Source: Planctomycetota bacterium
GTDB lineage: Bacteria; Planctomycetota; PUPC01; DSUN01
Reading direction: 5' to 3'
DNA length: 17,327 bases
Assembly: GCA_016872875.1 (NCBI GenBank)
Contig: VGYW01000161.1
Location: 1-17,327, forward strand
Shown here: positions 6,605 to 14,393 of the stretch, piece by piece
Numbering within the stretch: the first letter of the stretch is position 1
How the letters are laid out: each line of letters starts with the position of its first letter
Notes under the pieces: model-generated
What the model was told of the DNA's origin: nothing
Database searches by the model: none
What the model saw: the letters and a program-made list of their open reading frames with translations, nothing else
Program-made: the position numbers and the translations under genes

Positions 6605-6695
6605 GGGGATGAATGGATGAATGGATGAATGGATGAATGGATGGGTGGATGGGTGTCAGACAATCATCCATTCATCCACCCATCCATTCATCCCC
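6605..6695 (+). repeat. Octamer-type palindrome, copy C (expanded)
   Basis: This 91-nt element starts 7 nt after the phosphorylase stop. The left arm has four consecutive ATGAATGG octamers and then two ATGGGTGG-like units, two octamers more than copies A and B. The right arm has not lengthened, so the extra units cannot all pair. It ends 22-31 bp before the ileS start and would form a large leader hairpin in any transcript from upstream. Confidence 0.92.
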
Positions 6696-6726
6696 CTTGG
6701 TGCAACGTAATCCTAGGATGGGCCAG

Positions 6727-9603
6727 ATGAACTACCGTGACACAGTGAACCTGCCAAAGACGTCGTTCCCGATGAAGGCGAATCTGCGCCAGCGCGAGCC
6801 GGAGCTTCAGAAGCGCTGGCGCGAGATGGACCTCTACGGCCTGGTGCGGAAGGCCCGCGCGGGCGCCCCGAAGTACATCCTCCACGACGGGCCGCCCTAC
6901 GCCAGCGGCGACCTCCACATCGGCACCGGCATGAACAAGGTGCTCAAGGACATGGTGGTGCGCTCGCGGACGATGATGGGCTGCGACGCGCCCTTCGTGC
7001 CGGGCTGGGACTGCCACGGCCAGCCGATCGAGCAGCGAGTGCTCCAGGACCTCGGGCATGACGCGCTGAGCACGCCCGCCGCCGAGATTCGCCGCCGCAG
7101 CCGCGCCTTCGCCGAAAAGCACATGAAGGGCCACATCAGGCAGTTCCAGCAGCTCGGCGTCCTCGGCGACTTCGACCACCCCTACACCACCCTGTCCTTC
7201 GCCTACGAGCGGGCGGCCATCGAGCTCTTCGCCGACCTGGTGGACAAGGGCTTCGTCTACAAGCGCCTCAAGCCGATCCACTGGGACTACGAGACCCGCA
7301 CCGCCCTCGCCGAGGCCGAGCTGGAGTACGAGGACGTGCCCAGCCCGTCCATCTTCGTCAAGTTCCCAATGGCCGACGGCCTCCGCGACCTCTTCCCCGC
7401 CATCGGACCCGAGCCGGTCTCCGTGCTCATCTGGACCACCACGCCCTGGACGCTTCCCGCGAACCGGGCCATCGCGCTCGCGGCGGGAGCCGAATACGCA
7501 GCCGTCCGATACCCCGACCCCGTGACGAGGCGGGCGGAGACAGTCATCCTGGCCGAGGACCTTGTTGAGCGGGTGATGGCCAAGACGGGTGTTGGCGGGT
7601 TCGAGGAGTTGGGCCTCTGCCGCGGCAAGCAGCTCGAGGGGCGACACTACCGCCACTTCTTCACGGGGCGCCTCTGCCCCATCGTCCTCGCCCCCTACGT
7701 GAGCCTGGAGGACGGCACGGGCTGCGTCCACACCGCCCCCGGCCACGGACGCGAGGACTACGAGACCGGCCTGGCCTACGGGCTCGACATCTTCAGCCCC
7801 GTGGACGACGACGGGAAGCTGGCCACCGAGGCGGGGGAGTTCGCCGGGCTGCACGTCTTTGACGCCGACCCGAAGATCGTCGAGAGGCTCCGCCAACTGG
7901 GCCACCTGGTCCACGCCGAGACCATCTCCCACTCCTATCCCCACAGCTGGCGCTCCAAGAAGCCGGTCATCTTCCGCGCCACGGAGCAGTGGTTCATAGC
8001 CGTGGACCATCGCGGCCTCCGCCAGGCCCTCCTCGAGGCCATCAAGCAGGTGCGCTGGATTCCCGACTGGGGCCAGGGCCGCATCTCCGCGATGGTGAGC
8101 GAGCGCCCCGACTGGTGCATCTCGCGCCAGCGCGCCTGGGGCATCCCCATCCCCGCCTTCTACTGCACCGCGTGCAACGCCGTGCTCCTGACGAAGCGGA
8201 CGGTCCTGGCCGTCGCCGAGCTCTTCGGCCGCGCGGGCTCCGACGCCTGGTTCCACACCGACCCCGCGGCCATCCTCCCCGCCGGCACGAAGTGCGGAAA
8301 GTGCGGCGGCACGGCCTTCCGCAAAGAAACCGACATCTTCGACGTCTGGTTCGAGAGCGGCGCGAGCCATCGCGCCGTCCTCACCACCACAGAGGGCCTC
8401 CGGTGGCCCGCCGACCTCTACCTCGAGGGCACCGACCAGCACCGCGGCTGGTTCCAGCTCTCCATGCTCACCGCCGTCGCCGCGAGCGACGCCCCGCCCT
8501 TCCGTCAAGTCCTCACCCACGGCTTCGTCGTGGACGAGAAGGGCGAGAAGATGTCGAAGTCCCTCGGCAACTTCATCTCGGTCGAGGACGCCCTCAGGGA
8601 GTTCGGCGCCGAGCTCCAGCGCCTCTGGACCGCCAGCGTGGACTACCTGGCCGACATCAACGCCTCGCGCGACATCATCGCGCGCATGGACGAGCCCTAC
8701 CGCCGCTTCCGCAACACCTTCCGCTACCTCCTGGGCAACCTCCACGACTTCGACCCCGCGAGGCACCGCGTCGCCCCCGAGCAGATGCCGGAGGTTGACC
8801 GCCTGACCCTCTCTCGCACCCACCGCCTCATCCGCGACGTGCTGGAGGCCTACGAGGGCTACCAGTTCTACCGCGTCTACCAGCGGGCCTATCAGTTCTG
8901 CACGGTGGACCTGAGCGCCTTCTACCTGGACGTTGTGAAGGACCGTCTCTATTGCGAGGCGGCGGACTCACTTGGCCGACGCTCGGCCCAGACGGTGCTC
9001 TATGAGGCGCTCGAGGCCCTTGTCCGTCTCCTCGCGCCCATCCTCATCCACACCTGCGAGGAGGTCTGGGACGCCATGCCCTGTAGTGGAATAGGTGGTG
9101 GCACAGGCGTCCCGCCTGTGACTGACACAGGCAAGATGCCTGTGCCACCAAGACTGCCGAGCGTCCACCTCAGCCGCTTTCCGGAGGCCCGGGCCGACCT
9201 GATAGACGACGAGCTCGAGGCGCGCTGGGGCCGCCTCCTGGCGGTCCGCTCGGACGCCGCCCGCGAGCTCGAGAAGCTCCGGGCCGACAAGAAGATCGGC
9301 AGCGGCCTCGACGCCGCCGTGACCCTCTTCGCCGAGGGCGACCTTCTCGGCTTCCTCAAGGCACACGAGGCCATCCTGCCCGAAGCCTTCATCGTCTCAG
9401 AAGTCTTCGTGGCGGCAGGCACCTCCTCAGAGGCGGTCGCTGGCACCGACGCCCCCGGCCTCGGCGTGCTCGCGAAGGTGTCGGACCGCGCGAAGTGCGC
9501 CCGCTGCTGGCGCCTCCTGCCCAGCGTCGGCCACGACGCCGGCCACCCCCAGCTCTGCGGCCGCTGCGCCACCGTCGTCCGCGCGCTAAGCACAGAAGGG
9601 TAG
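6727..9603 (+). CDS. ileS: Isoleucyl-tRNA synthetase
   Basis: This 958-aa enzyme charges tRNA-Ile with isoleucine in the cytoplasm. ATG 6727 (MNYRDTVNLP) is preferred over ATG 6718 because it matches the usual IleS N-terminus and has AGGA at a better distance. The class I signature reads HIGT (64-67) instead of HIGH, and KMSKS is intact at 608-612. Further hallmarks are the CP1 editing domain, WFESG (541-545), the middle CxxC pairs (C480/C483, C523/C526) and the C-terminal zinc finger (C924/C927, C944/C947) of bacterial type 1 IleS. Residues 790-809 are encoded by a palindromic repeat that entered in frame between EEVWDAMP and SVHLSRFPE. All catalytic parts are present, so the gene should be functional. 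It has no recognised promoter of its own; copy C lies directly upstream. Confidence 0.97.
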   Translation: MNYRDTVNLPKTSFPMKANLRQREPELQKRWREMDLYGLVRKARAGAPKYILHDGPPYASGDLHIGTGMNKVLKDMVVRSRTMMGCDAPFVPGWDCHGQPIEQRVLQDLGHDALSTPAAEIRRRSRAFAEKHMKGHIRQFQQLGVLGDFDHPYTTLSFAYERAAIELFADLVDKGFVYKRLKPIHWDYETRTALAEAELEYEDVPSPSIFVKFPMADGLRDLFPAIGPEPVSVLIWTTTPWTLPANRAIALAAGAEYAAVRYPDPVTRRAETVILAEDLVERVMAKTGVGGFEELGLCRGKQLEGRHYRHFFTGRLCPIVLAPYVSLEDGTGCVHTAPGHGREDYETGLAYGLDIFSPVDDDGKLATEAGEFAGLHVFDADPKIVERLRQLGHLVHAETISHSYPHSWRSKKPVIFRATEQWFIAVDHRGLRQALLEAIKQVRWIPDWGQGRISAMVSERPDWCISRQRAWGIPIPAFYCTACNAVLLTKRTVLAVAELFGRAGSDAWFHTDPAAILPAGTKCGKCGGTAFRKETDIFDVWFESGASHRAVLTTTEGLRWPADLYLEGTDQHRGWFQLSMLTAVAASDAPPFRQVLTHGFVVDEKGEKMSKSLGNFISVEDALREFGAELQRLWTASVDYLADINASRDIIARMDEPYRRFRNTFRYLLGNLHDFDPARHRVAPEQMPEVDRLTLSRTHRLIRDVLEAYEGYQFYRVYQRAYQFCTVDLSAFYLDVVKDRLYCEAADSLGRRSAQTVLYEALEALVRLLAPILIHTCEEVWDAMPCSGIGGGTGVPPVTDTGKMPVPPRLPSVHLSRFPEARADLIDDELEARWGRLLAVRSDAARELEKLRADKKIGSGLDAAVTLFAEGDLLGFLKAHEAILPEAFIVSEVFVAAGTSSEAVAGTDAPGLGVLAKVSDRAKCARCWRLLPSVGHDAGHPQLCGRCATVVRALSTEG
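9094..9152 (+). repeat. Palindromic element inserted in frame in ileS
   Basis: Outer arms GGTGGCACAGGC (9097-9108) and GCCTGTGCCACC (9138-9149) are perfect complements. Inside lie two smaller hairpins: CACAGGCG/CGCCTGTG (9102-9120) and CACAGGC/GCCTGTG (9126-9144). The element encodes about 20 residues (GGGTGVPPVTDTGKMPVPPR) in a loop of the tRNA-binding part of IleS. Peptides like TGVPPV and GKMPVPP recur in unrelated PVC-type proteins (recalled, not searched). Confidence 0.85.
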
Positions 9604-9634
9604 ATGCTCAGGATGGACCCAACATGCGGGCGCG

Positions 9635-9853
9635 GCCCAGCCCGCAGGGCGGCAGCGCGATAGCCACGGGCGTAAGCCCGTGGAAAGCGATGGGCACACA
9701 CGCCCAGCCCCCGCAGGGGGCGGCAGAGACCATCGGAGGCGCGCGGACCGTGGCTTCTGCCGCCCCCTGCGGGGGCTGGGAAGGGGGTAACGCCGCGTTC
9801 CACGGGCTTACGCCCGTGGCTATCGAGCTGCCGCCCCCTGCGGGGGCTGGGCC
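9635..9853 (+). repeat. Nested 220-bp inverted repeat between ileS and purN
   Basis: The left half (about 9636-9726) and right half (about 9757-9853) are complementary around a 30-nt centre. Each half is itself a series of hairpins: CCACGGGC-GTAA-GCCCGTGG (9664-9683) and its mirror in the right half (9800-9818), flanked by GC-rich CCCGCAGGG/CCCTGCGGG blocks. The gap 9604-9894 has no gene beyond this. The structure may block read-through from ileS into purN. Confidence 0.88.
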
Positions 9854-9894
9854 GGCGTGAACGACGTAGGTTAGCGCCATTTGGGAACGTTGAC

Positions 9895-10524
9895 ATGATG
9901 AAGCACCTCAAGCTGGCGGTCCTCCTCTCCGGCAGCGGCAGAACGCTGGAGAACTTCTTCACGCAGATTGCGGAGGGGAAGCTGGATGCTGAGGTGGTGG
10001 TGGTGGGGTCAAGCCGGCCGGATGCCTACGGCCTCGAGCGGGCGCGCCAGCGCGGCGTGCCAACGTTCGTTGTGCCGTCGCGCAAGCACAGGGATACGGC
10101 GAGCTTCAGCCGCGCCGTCCTCGCGCAGCTCGCGCCCTATGACTTCGACCTCCTTCTCCTGGCCGGCTTCATGTGCCTCATCACCATCCCGCCGGAGCTG
10201 GAGGGGCGTGTGATGAACATTCACCCCGCCCTCATCCCTGCCTTCTGCGGAAAGGGCTTCTACGGACACCACGTCCACGAAGCCGTCCTCCACTCCGGCG
10301 CACGCATCTCGGGCTGCACCGTGCACTTCGTGGACAACGTTTACGACCACGGCCCGATCATCGTCCAGAAGGCCGTCCCCGTGCTCGACGACGACACGCC
10401 CGACACCCTGGCGGCCCGGGTGTTCGAGCAGGAGTGCGTGGCGTACCCCGAGGCCGTGCGCCTCTTCGGCGAGGGCCGCCTGCGGATCGAGGGACGCCGC
10501 GTGAGGGTGCTGGGCAAGCCATAG
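9895..10524 (+). CDS. purN: Phosphoribosylglycinamide formyltransferase (PurN type)
   Basis: This 209-aa protein has the length and motifs of PurN, which transfers a formyl group from 10-formyltetrahydrofolate to GAR in purine synthesis. The N-terminal nucleotide-binding loop is LLSGSGRTLEN (10-20). The catalytic set is N108 and H110 in MNIHPALIP and D151 in VYDHGPIIVQ; GKGFYGHHVHEAVL (119-132) is also typical. Two ATGs (9895, 9898) are adjacent, and the ribosome site (GGGAA) is weak. It has no purM or other pur neighbours here. Because PurN, methionyl-tRNA formyltransferase and related enzymes share this fold, a different acceptor is possible, but the length and motifs fit PurN well. The next gene starts only 30 nt downstream. 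Confidence 0.92.
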   Translation: MMKHLKLAVLLSGSGRTLENFFTQIAEGKLDAEVVVVGSSRPDAYGLERARQRGVPTFVVPSRKHRDTASFSRAVLAQLAPYDFDLLLLAGFMCLITIPPELEGRVMNIHPALIPAFCGKGFYGHHVHEAVLHSGARISGCTVHFVDNVYDHGPIIVQKAVPVLDDDTPDTLAARVFEQECVAYPEAVRLFGEGRLRIEGRRVRVLGKP

Positions 10525-10554
10525 GACAGATCGGACCGGTCTGGGGGAAGCCCC

Positions 10555-11226
10555 ATGCGTCTGCTGCTCGTCGAAGACGAATCGAAGGTCGCCAGCTTCA
10601 TCAAGAAGGGCCTGGAGGCCGAGAAGTACGCCGTGGACGTGGCCGCCGACGGCGAGGACGGGCTCCACCTGGGGTCCTCGGAGGACTACGATCTGGTCCT
10701 GCTCGACATCCTGCTGCCGAAGCTCAACGGTTACGAGGTGCTGCGCATGCTGCGCGATAGGGGCATCCGCACCCCGGTCATCATGCTCACGGCGCGGAGC
10801 GCGCTCGACGACCGCGTGAAGGGCCTGGACCTCGGGGCCGACGACTATCTGGTGAAGCCGTTCGCCTTCGAGGAGCTCCTTGCGCGGGTGCGCGCCCTCC
10901 TGCGCCGCCGCGCCGCCAGTCCAAGCCCCATTCTGCGCGTCGGGCAGCTCGTCGTGGACCCCGTGGCCCACAAGGCCACCGCCCGCGGCCACGCCCTTGA
11001 CCTCACGGCAAAGGAATACTCGCTTCTCGAATACCTCATGCGCCACGAGGGGGCCGTCTGCACGAGGGCCATGATTGCGCAGCATGTGTGGGACATTAAT
11101 TTCGACACCTACACGAACCTGATAGACGTGTTCATCAACCATCTTCGCAAGAAGCTTCAGGTGCACGGCTGCGAGCGGATGATCCAGACCGTGCGGGGGG
11201 CGGGCTATGTCCTCTCCGCGTCCTAA
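10555..11226 (+). CDS. OmpR/PhoB-class response regulator
   Basis: This 223-aa two-domain regulator has a receiver with acidic pair E7/D8, phospho-acceptor D51 (LLDILLP), T79 and K101 (VKPF). It also has a C-terminal winged-helix DNA-binding domain (about 127-220) with the WDINFDTYTNLIDVFINHLR stretch that is typical of the CusR/CopR metal-response subgroup. Translation starts at ATG 10555 after a GGGGGAAG site, and the gene ends overlapping the histidine kinase start by 20 nt. No metal efflux genes are in view, so the signal is unassigned. It is 30 nt behind purN, which may be read-through or a hidden promoter. Confidence 0.95.
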   Translation: MRLLLVEDESKVASFIKKGLEAEKYAVDVAADGEDGLHLGSSEDYDLVLLDILLPKLNGYEVLRMLRDRGIRTPVIMLTARSALDDRVKGLDLGADDYLVKPFAFEELLARVRALLRRRAASPSPILRVGQLVVDPVAHKATARGHALDLTAKEYSLLEYLMRHEGAVCTRAMIAQHVWDINFDTYTNLIDVFINHLRKKLQVHGCERMIQTVRGAGYVLSAS

Positions 11227-12706
11227 AGTCGCCTTCTTCCGCCGCGCGCGCTTCCGCCTCACCTTCTACTACACCGCCATCCAGCTCCTCTGCCTCAGCG
11301 CGCTCGCCGCCTTCCTCTACGCACGCGCCGAGCGGAGCATGTTCCAGGAACTCGAGAAGTTCATCCGCGACGACGTCTCGGACCTCATGGCAAGGGTCTA
11401 CGAACTCAAGGACGACTGGCAGACAATCCAGGCCCGGCTGGACACCGAGAGCCGCGGCGAGCGCTTCTATGAGCTGAGCTTCCGCCTGCTCGACCCGCAG
11501 GGCAAGATGCTCGCCTGCTCGCGCACCTTCCGCGAGGCCAAGACCAAGCCGATCACGGAGACGCAGCTCCACGACGCCTTGGATGGCGAGGCCCAGGAGG
11601 AGATCGTGCGGCTGCCCGATCGCGCCCATCCCCACCTGCTCCTCACCCGCCCGTCCTACGACCCGCAGACCAAGAAGGTCCGCTACGTGGTGCAGACCCT
11701 CGCCTACCTCGAGCCGCTCGAGAAGCTCACGCGGCGGCTCCGCACGAACATCTTCAGCGCCATCCCGCTCTTCATCCTGCTCACCTGGTTCGCCGGCTAC
11801 GCCCTCGCGCGCAAGGTCCTCAAGCCCATCGGCATGATCTCGCGCACCGCGCGCCAGATCACCTCCACCAGCCTCAACGAGCGGCTCGTCCGCTCGAAGT
11901 CGGGCGACGAGTTCGACATGCTCTCCGCGACGCTGAACGACATGATCCGCCGCCTGGAGGAGTCGTTCACCCTCACCCGCCAGTTCGCGGCCGACGCCGC
12001 CCACGAGCTCCGCACCCCCCTCACCATCATGCGCGGCGAGGCTGAAGTCCTACTCCGAAGCGGCACCAGGGACCCCGCCGCCTATCAGGCCGTCCTCGAA
12101 AGCACCATCCGCGAATACGACAGGATGATCCACATCATCACCCAGCTCCTCCTGCTCGCGCAGGCCGACGCCGGCACGGTGAAGCTCGGCAGCGAGCCGC
12201 TGCGGCTCGACGAGCTCCTCGCCGAGGTCGGCGAGACCTTCAAGATCGTCGCTGAGCACGAGCGCCTCACGATGGAGTTCGACAGCTTCCCCGAGGTGGT
12301 CGTCAACGGCGACCGCGCGCGGCTCCACGAGCTCTTCGCAAACATCCTCGACAACGCGGTCAAATACACCCCGCCCGGCGGCCGCGTGGCCATCGCCTGC
12401 GCGGTGGGCCAGGACGACGTGCGCGTGGCCATCGCCGACACCGGCATCGGCATCGCCCCAGAGCACCACGAGAAGGTCTTCGGGCGTTTCTACCGCGTCG
12501 AGAGCTCGCGTTCGCGCGAGACCGGCGGGGCCGGCCTCGGCCTAAGCATCGCACGCTGGATCGCCAGGGCACACGGCGGCCGCATCGAGCTCCAGAGCGC
12601 CCCGGGGGCCGGCAGCACCTTCACCGTCGTCCTCCCCCTCCCCGTCGCGCTTGAGAGCCAGGCCGCCACCGAGCCCGCGAAGCGGCCCCCGAGCCCGCCC
12701 GCGTGA
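11207..12706 (+). CDS. Sensor histidine kinase, CusS-like architecture
   Basis: This is a 499-aa inner-membrane kinase. TM1 is about 17-39, a periplasmic sensor of about 140 residues (40-181) follows, then TM2 (182-201), HAMP (202-255), HisKA with phospho-acceptor H266 (AAHELRTPL), N-box N383 (NILDNAVKYTP), G1 DTGIG (411-415) and G2 GAGLGLSIAR (441-450). The C-terminal tail (480-499) is Ala/Pro-rich. Its start codon lies inside the last codons of the response-regulator gene, so the pair is translationally coupled. The order of domains fits the CusS/heavy-metal sensor family, but the periplasmic part has no obvious metal-binding cluster (one Cys, C104, and few His), so a metal ligand is uncertain. 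Confidence 0.94.
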   Translation: MSSPRPKVAFFRRARFRLTFYYTAIQLLCLSALAAFLYARAERSMFQELEKFIRDDVSDLMARVYELKDDWQTIQARLDTESRGERFYELSFRLLDPQGKMLACSRTFREAKTKPITETQLHDALDGEAQEEIVRLPDRAHPHLLLTRPSYDPQTKKVRYVVQTLAYLEPLEKLTRRLRTNIFSAIPLFILLTWFAGYALARKVLKPIGMISRTARQITSTSLNERLVRSKSGDEFDMLSATLNDMIRRLEESFTLTRQFAADAAHELRTPLTIMRGEAEVLLRSGTRDPAAYQAVLESTIREYDRMIHIITQLLLLAQADAGTVKLGSEPLRLDELLAEVGETFKIVAEHERLTMEFDSFPEVVVNGDRARLHELFANILDNAVKYTPPGGRVAIACAVGQDDVRVAIADTGIGIAPEHHEKVFGRFYRVESSRSRETGGAGLGLSIARWIARAHGGRIELQSAPGAGSTFTVVLPLPVALESQAATEPAKRPPSPPA

Positions 12707-12728
12707 CAGAGACCCCAGGGCGCGATTC

Positions 12729-12843
12729 GCAATCCGTAATCCGTAATTCGTAACAGGAAAAAGGCAAGACCCTCGTCACGCGCTCTGCTCTTCGGCTTCT
12801 CTGGTTACGGATTGCGGATTACGCATCTCGCATTACGGATTGC
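12729..12843 (+). repeat. Palindrome built of TCCGTAA heptamers
   Basis: The left arm (12729-12754) has three TCCGTAA/TTCGTAA units and the right arm (12803-12843) has the complementary TTACGGA units. The first 12 bases and the last 12 are a perfect match (GCAATCCGTAAT with ATTACGGATTGC). The arms are separated by about 50 nt. It fills the gap between the histidine kinase and the CPBP gene and ends six bases before the latter's ATG. Confidence 0.85.
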
Positions 12844-12848
12844 CTCCG

Positions 12849-13823
12849 ATGAGTGCAACGCGCGTTCTCCACCATCCCGCCTTCTACGCCGCGCTCCTTG
12901 CGCTCTGCGCGGCGTCGTTCGTCGAGGGCGTGCTGCCGCCGCAGGCGGCGCCCGGCGTGATGGCGCCCGCGCCGGCGCCTGTGGAGCGCGAGGCGGCCTT
13001 CGCCACGGCCGCCGCCGTTCTGATCCCCCTTCTCCTGGGCGCCGGCTTGGCCGTGGGCTACGTGGTGCTCCGCGCGCACAACGTCCTGGTCTTCCCGCGC
13101 TGCGAGTTCCCGCTGGCGCCCTGGCCCGGCTGGCACCTTCTGCGGGCCGGCATCGCGCTCTTCACTTTCGTCCGCGGCGTCGGCATCGGCCTGGCCTGGG
13201 TGCGCCACCTACAGGAGGCCGAGGGCTGGCAGCGTTGGCTCCCCGCCGGGCTGCTCCCCGTGGCGGCCTCCAACCTCACGATGCTGCTCGCGTGCGGCTT
13301 CACGATGGCGCTCGTCGCGGCACACGGCAGCCCCCTGAGCCTCCTCGGCCTCCGCGAGCCGCGCCCGCTGCGGCGCGCGCTCCTCGGCGTGACAGGCTTC
13401 CTGATGCTCTATCCGCTGTTGTACCTCGCAAGGCTTGTGGTGGAGACCCTGGCACCCCGTGTGGGGCTGCCGACGCAGCCGCCGGAGCTCCTCGTCCAGC
13501 TCGCCGGCGTGTCGCCCCTCGCGTCGGCCGTGGCTTTTTTCGGCATCGTGGTTGTGACCCCTCTGGCGGAGGAGGTGTTCTTCCGCGGCTTCTTCTATGC
13601 CACGCTGCGGCGGCAGCTCGGGCCGCTCGGCTCAATCCTCCTCAGCGCACTCGTCTTCGCCTTCCTCCACAGCCACCTGCTCGGCGTCGTTCACCTCTTC
13701 CTGGTCGGGTTCCTCTTCGCCTACCTCTACGAGCGGACCGGCTCCCTCGCGGCCTCGATAGCCGCCCACGCCGCCTACAACCTCTACGTCCTCCTCCTCG
13801 CCTCGCTGACCATTCGCAGTTGA
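12849..13823 (+). CDS. CPBP-family intramembrane metalloprotease
   Basis: This 324-aa polytopic membrane protein has about eight predicted helices. The CPBP (CAAX protease and bacteriocin-processing, ABI) core is in the C-terminal half: EEVFFRG at 241-247, FAFLHSH at 270-276 (F270, H274) and HAAYN at 307-311. These supply the catalytic Glu/Arg and metal-binding His/Asn residues. Such proteins cleave or modify peptides in the membrane; bacterial substrates are mostly unknown. I use ATG 12849; TTG 12840 is possible but lies within the repeat. No good ribosome site is visible, so translation may be weak. No bacteriocin or prenylated-peptide genes are adjacent. Confidence 0.9.
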   Translation: MSATRVLHHPAFYAALLALCAASFVEGVLPPQAAPGVMAPAPAPVEREAAFATAAAVLIPLLLGAGLAVGYVVLRAHNVLVFPRCEFPLAPWPGWHLLRAGIALFTFVRGVGIGLAWVRHLQEAEGWQRWLPAGLLPVAASNLTMLLACGFTMALVAAHGSPLSLLGLREPRPLRRALLGVTGFLMLYPLLYLARLVVETLAPRVGLPTQPPELLVQLAGVSPLASAVAFFGIVVVTPLAEEVFFRGFFYATLRRQLGPLGSILLSALVFAFLHSHLLGVVHLFLVGFLFAYLYERTGSLAASIAAHAAYNLYVLLLASLTIRS

Positions 13824-14064
13824 ACGTCTTGCCTCCCTCCCCGGCACAAGAGCGCACGGCATTGACAGCACAACCGTTCCTTGGGCAGAGAAAGCGTGAG
13901 CCGGATTGTGCATCGTCAGTGCCCCTTCTTAGGCGATCACTCTCCGGTTGGGCTCGGGGGGCGGCCGCCAGCCAGCATCTGCACAAGGCACCCCCTTGTG
14001 CCCCGTGACCTGCAACCCTCGAGGTCAAGGGTAGGGACGCCAAGATGGCCACTTGTGCGCAATA

Positions 14065-14195
14065 GGAAGTGGGCGCCTTGACGGCGACGGAGTCGCGAGG
14101 GGTGCCGAGCCACAACCTATTGCGAGCCCGAGCCTTGTGGCGTCACCCCCTCCGCCGTCCCCCACCTTTCGCCGCCCCTCAAGGCGCCCACTTCC
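14065..14195 (+). repeat. Perfect 17-bp inverted repeat, 97-nt loop
   Basis: The arms 14065-14081 and 14179-14195 are exact complements. The loop contains smaller pairings and a CGCAATAGG/CCTATTGCG pair that crosses the left arm, so the two foldings compete. No ORF with family features lies inside. The element is not similar to the other repeats in the window. Confidence 0.75.
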
Positions 14196-14349
14196 CTCTC
14201 TTCGGCGGGAGCCAACCGAGCGAGACTGTGCGCCTTTAAGGGCATCATCACCCGCGCGCCCAGAGGAGAAGACCGCCTGAAGGCCCAACTACCAACAGGT
14301 TGTGGCCTATGTAACTCGCCACGATTCTCGATCAATCCCCGTGTTGTAG

Positions 14350-14393
14350 GCGGGGCGTGCCCTCGGCTTCGCTCGGGCCAGGCCCTGCCCCGC
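14350..14393 (+). repeat. GC-rich stem-loop
   Basis: GCGGGGC (14350-14356) pairs with GCCCCGC (14387-14393), with an inner CCCTCGG...CTCGGGC pairing around CTTCG. It is about 65 bp ahead of the MFS-gene promoter. It has no T-tract, so it does not look like a standard terminator. Confidence 0.5.

Noticed and set aside
6605..6695. Rho-independent terminator after the phosphorylase gene
   Set aside because: The hairpin is large and not GC-rich at its base, and there is no T-tract after it. It is better described as a repeat.
6688..8823. 711-codon open frame on the minus strand opposite ileS
   Set aside because: It is the complement of a well-supported ileS with strong codon bias. Its translation has low-complexity Val/Glu/Gly-rich composition and no family motif.
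9495..9860. Open frames over the end of ileS and the inverted repeat
   Set aside because: They translate the palindromic repeat and mirror each other on the two strands, as expected for non-coding repeats.
12812..14008. 398-codon plus-strand frame over the CPBP gene
   Set aside because: Arg/Pro/Ala-rich shadow in another frame of a gene with clear membrane helices and catalytic motifs.
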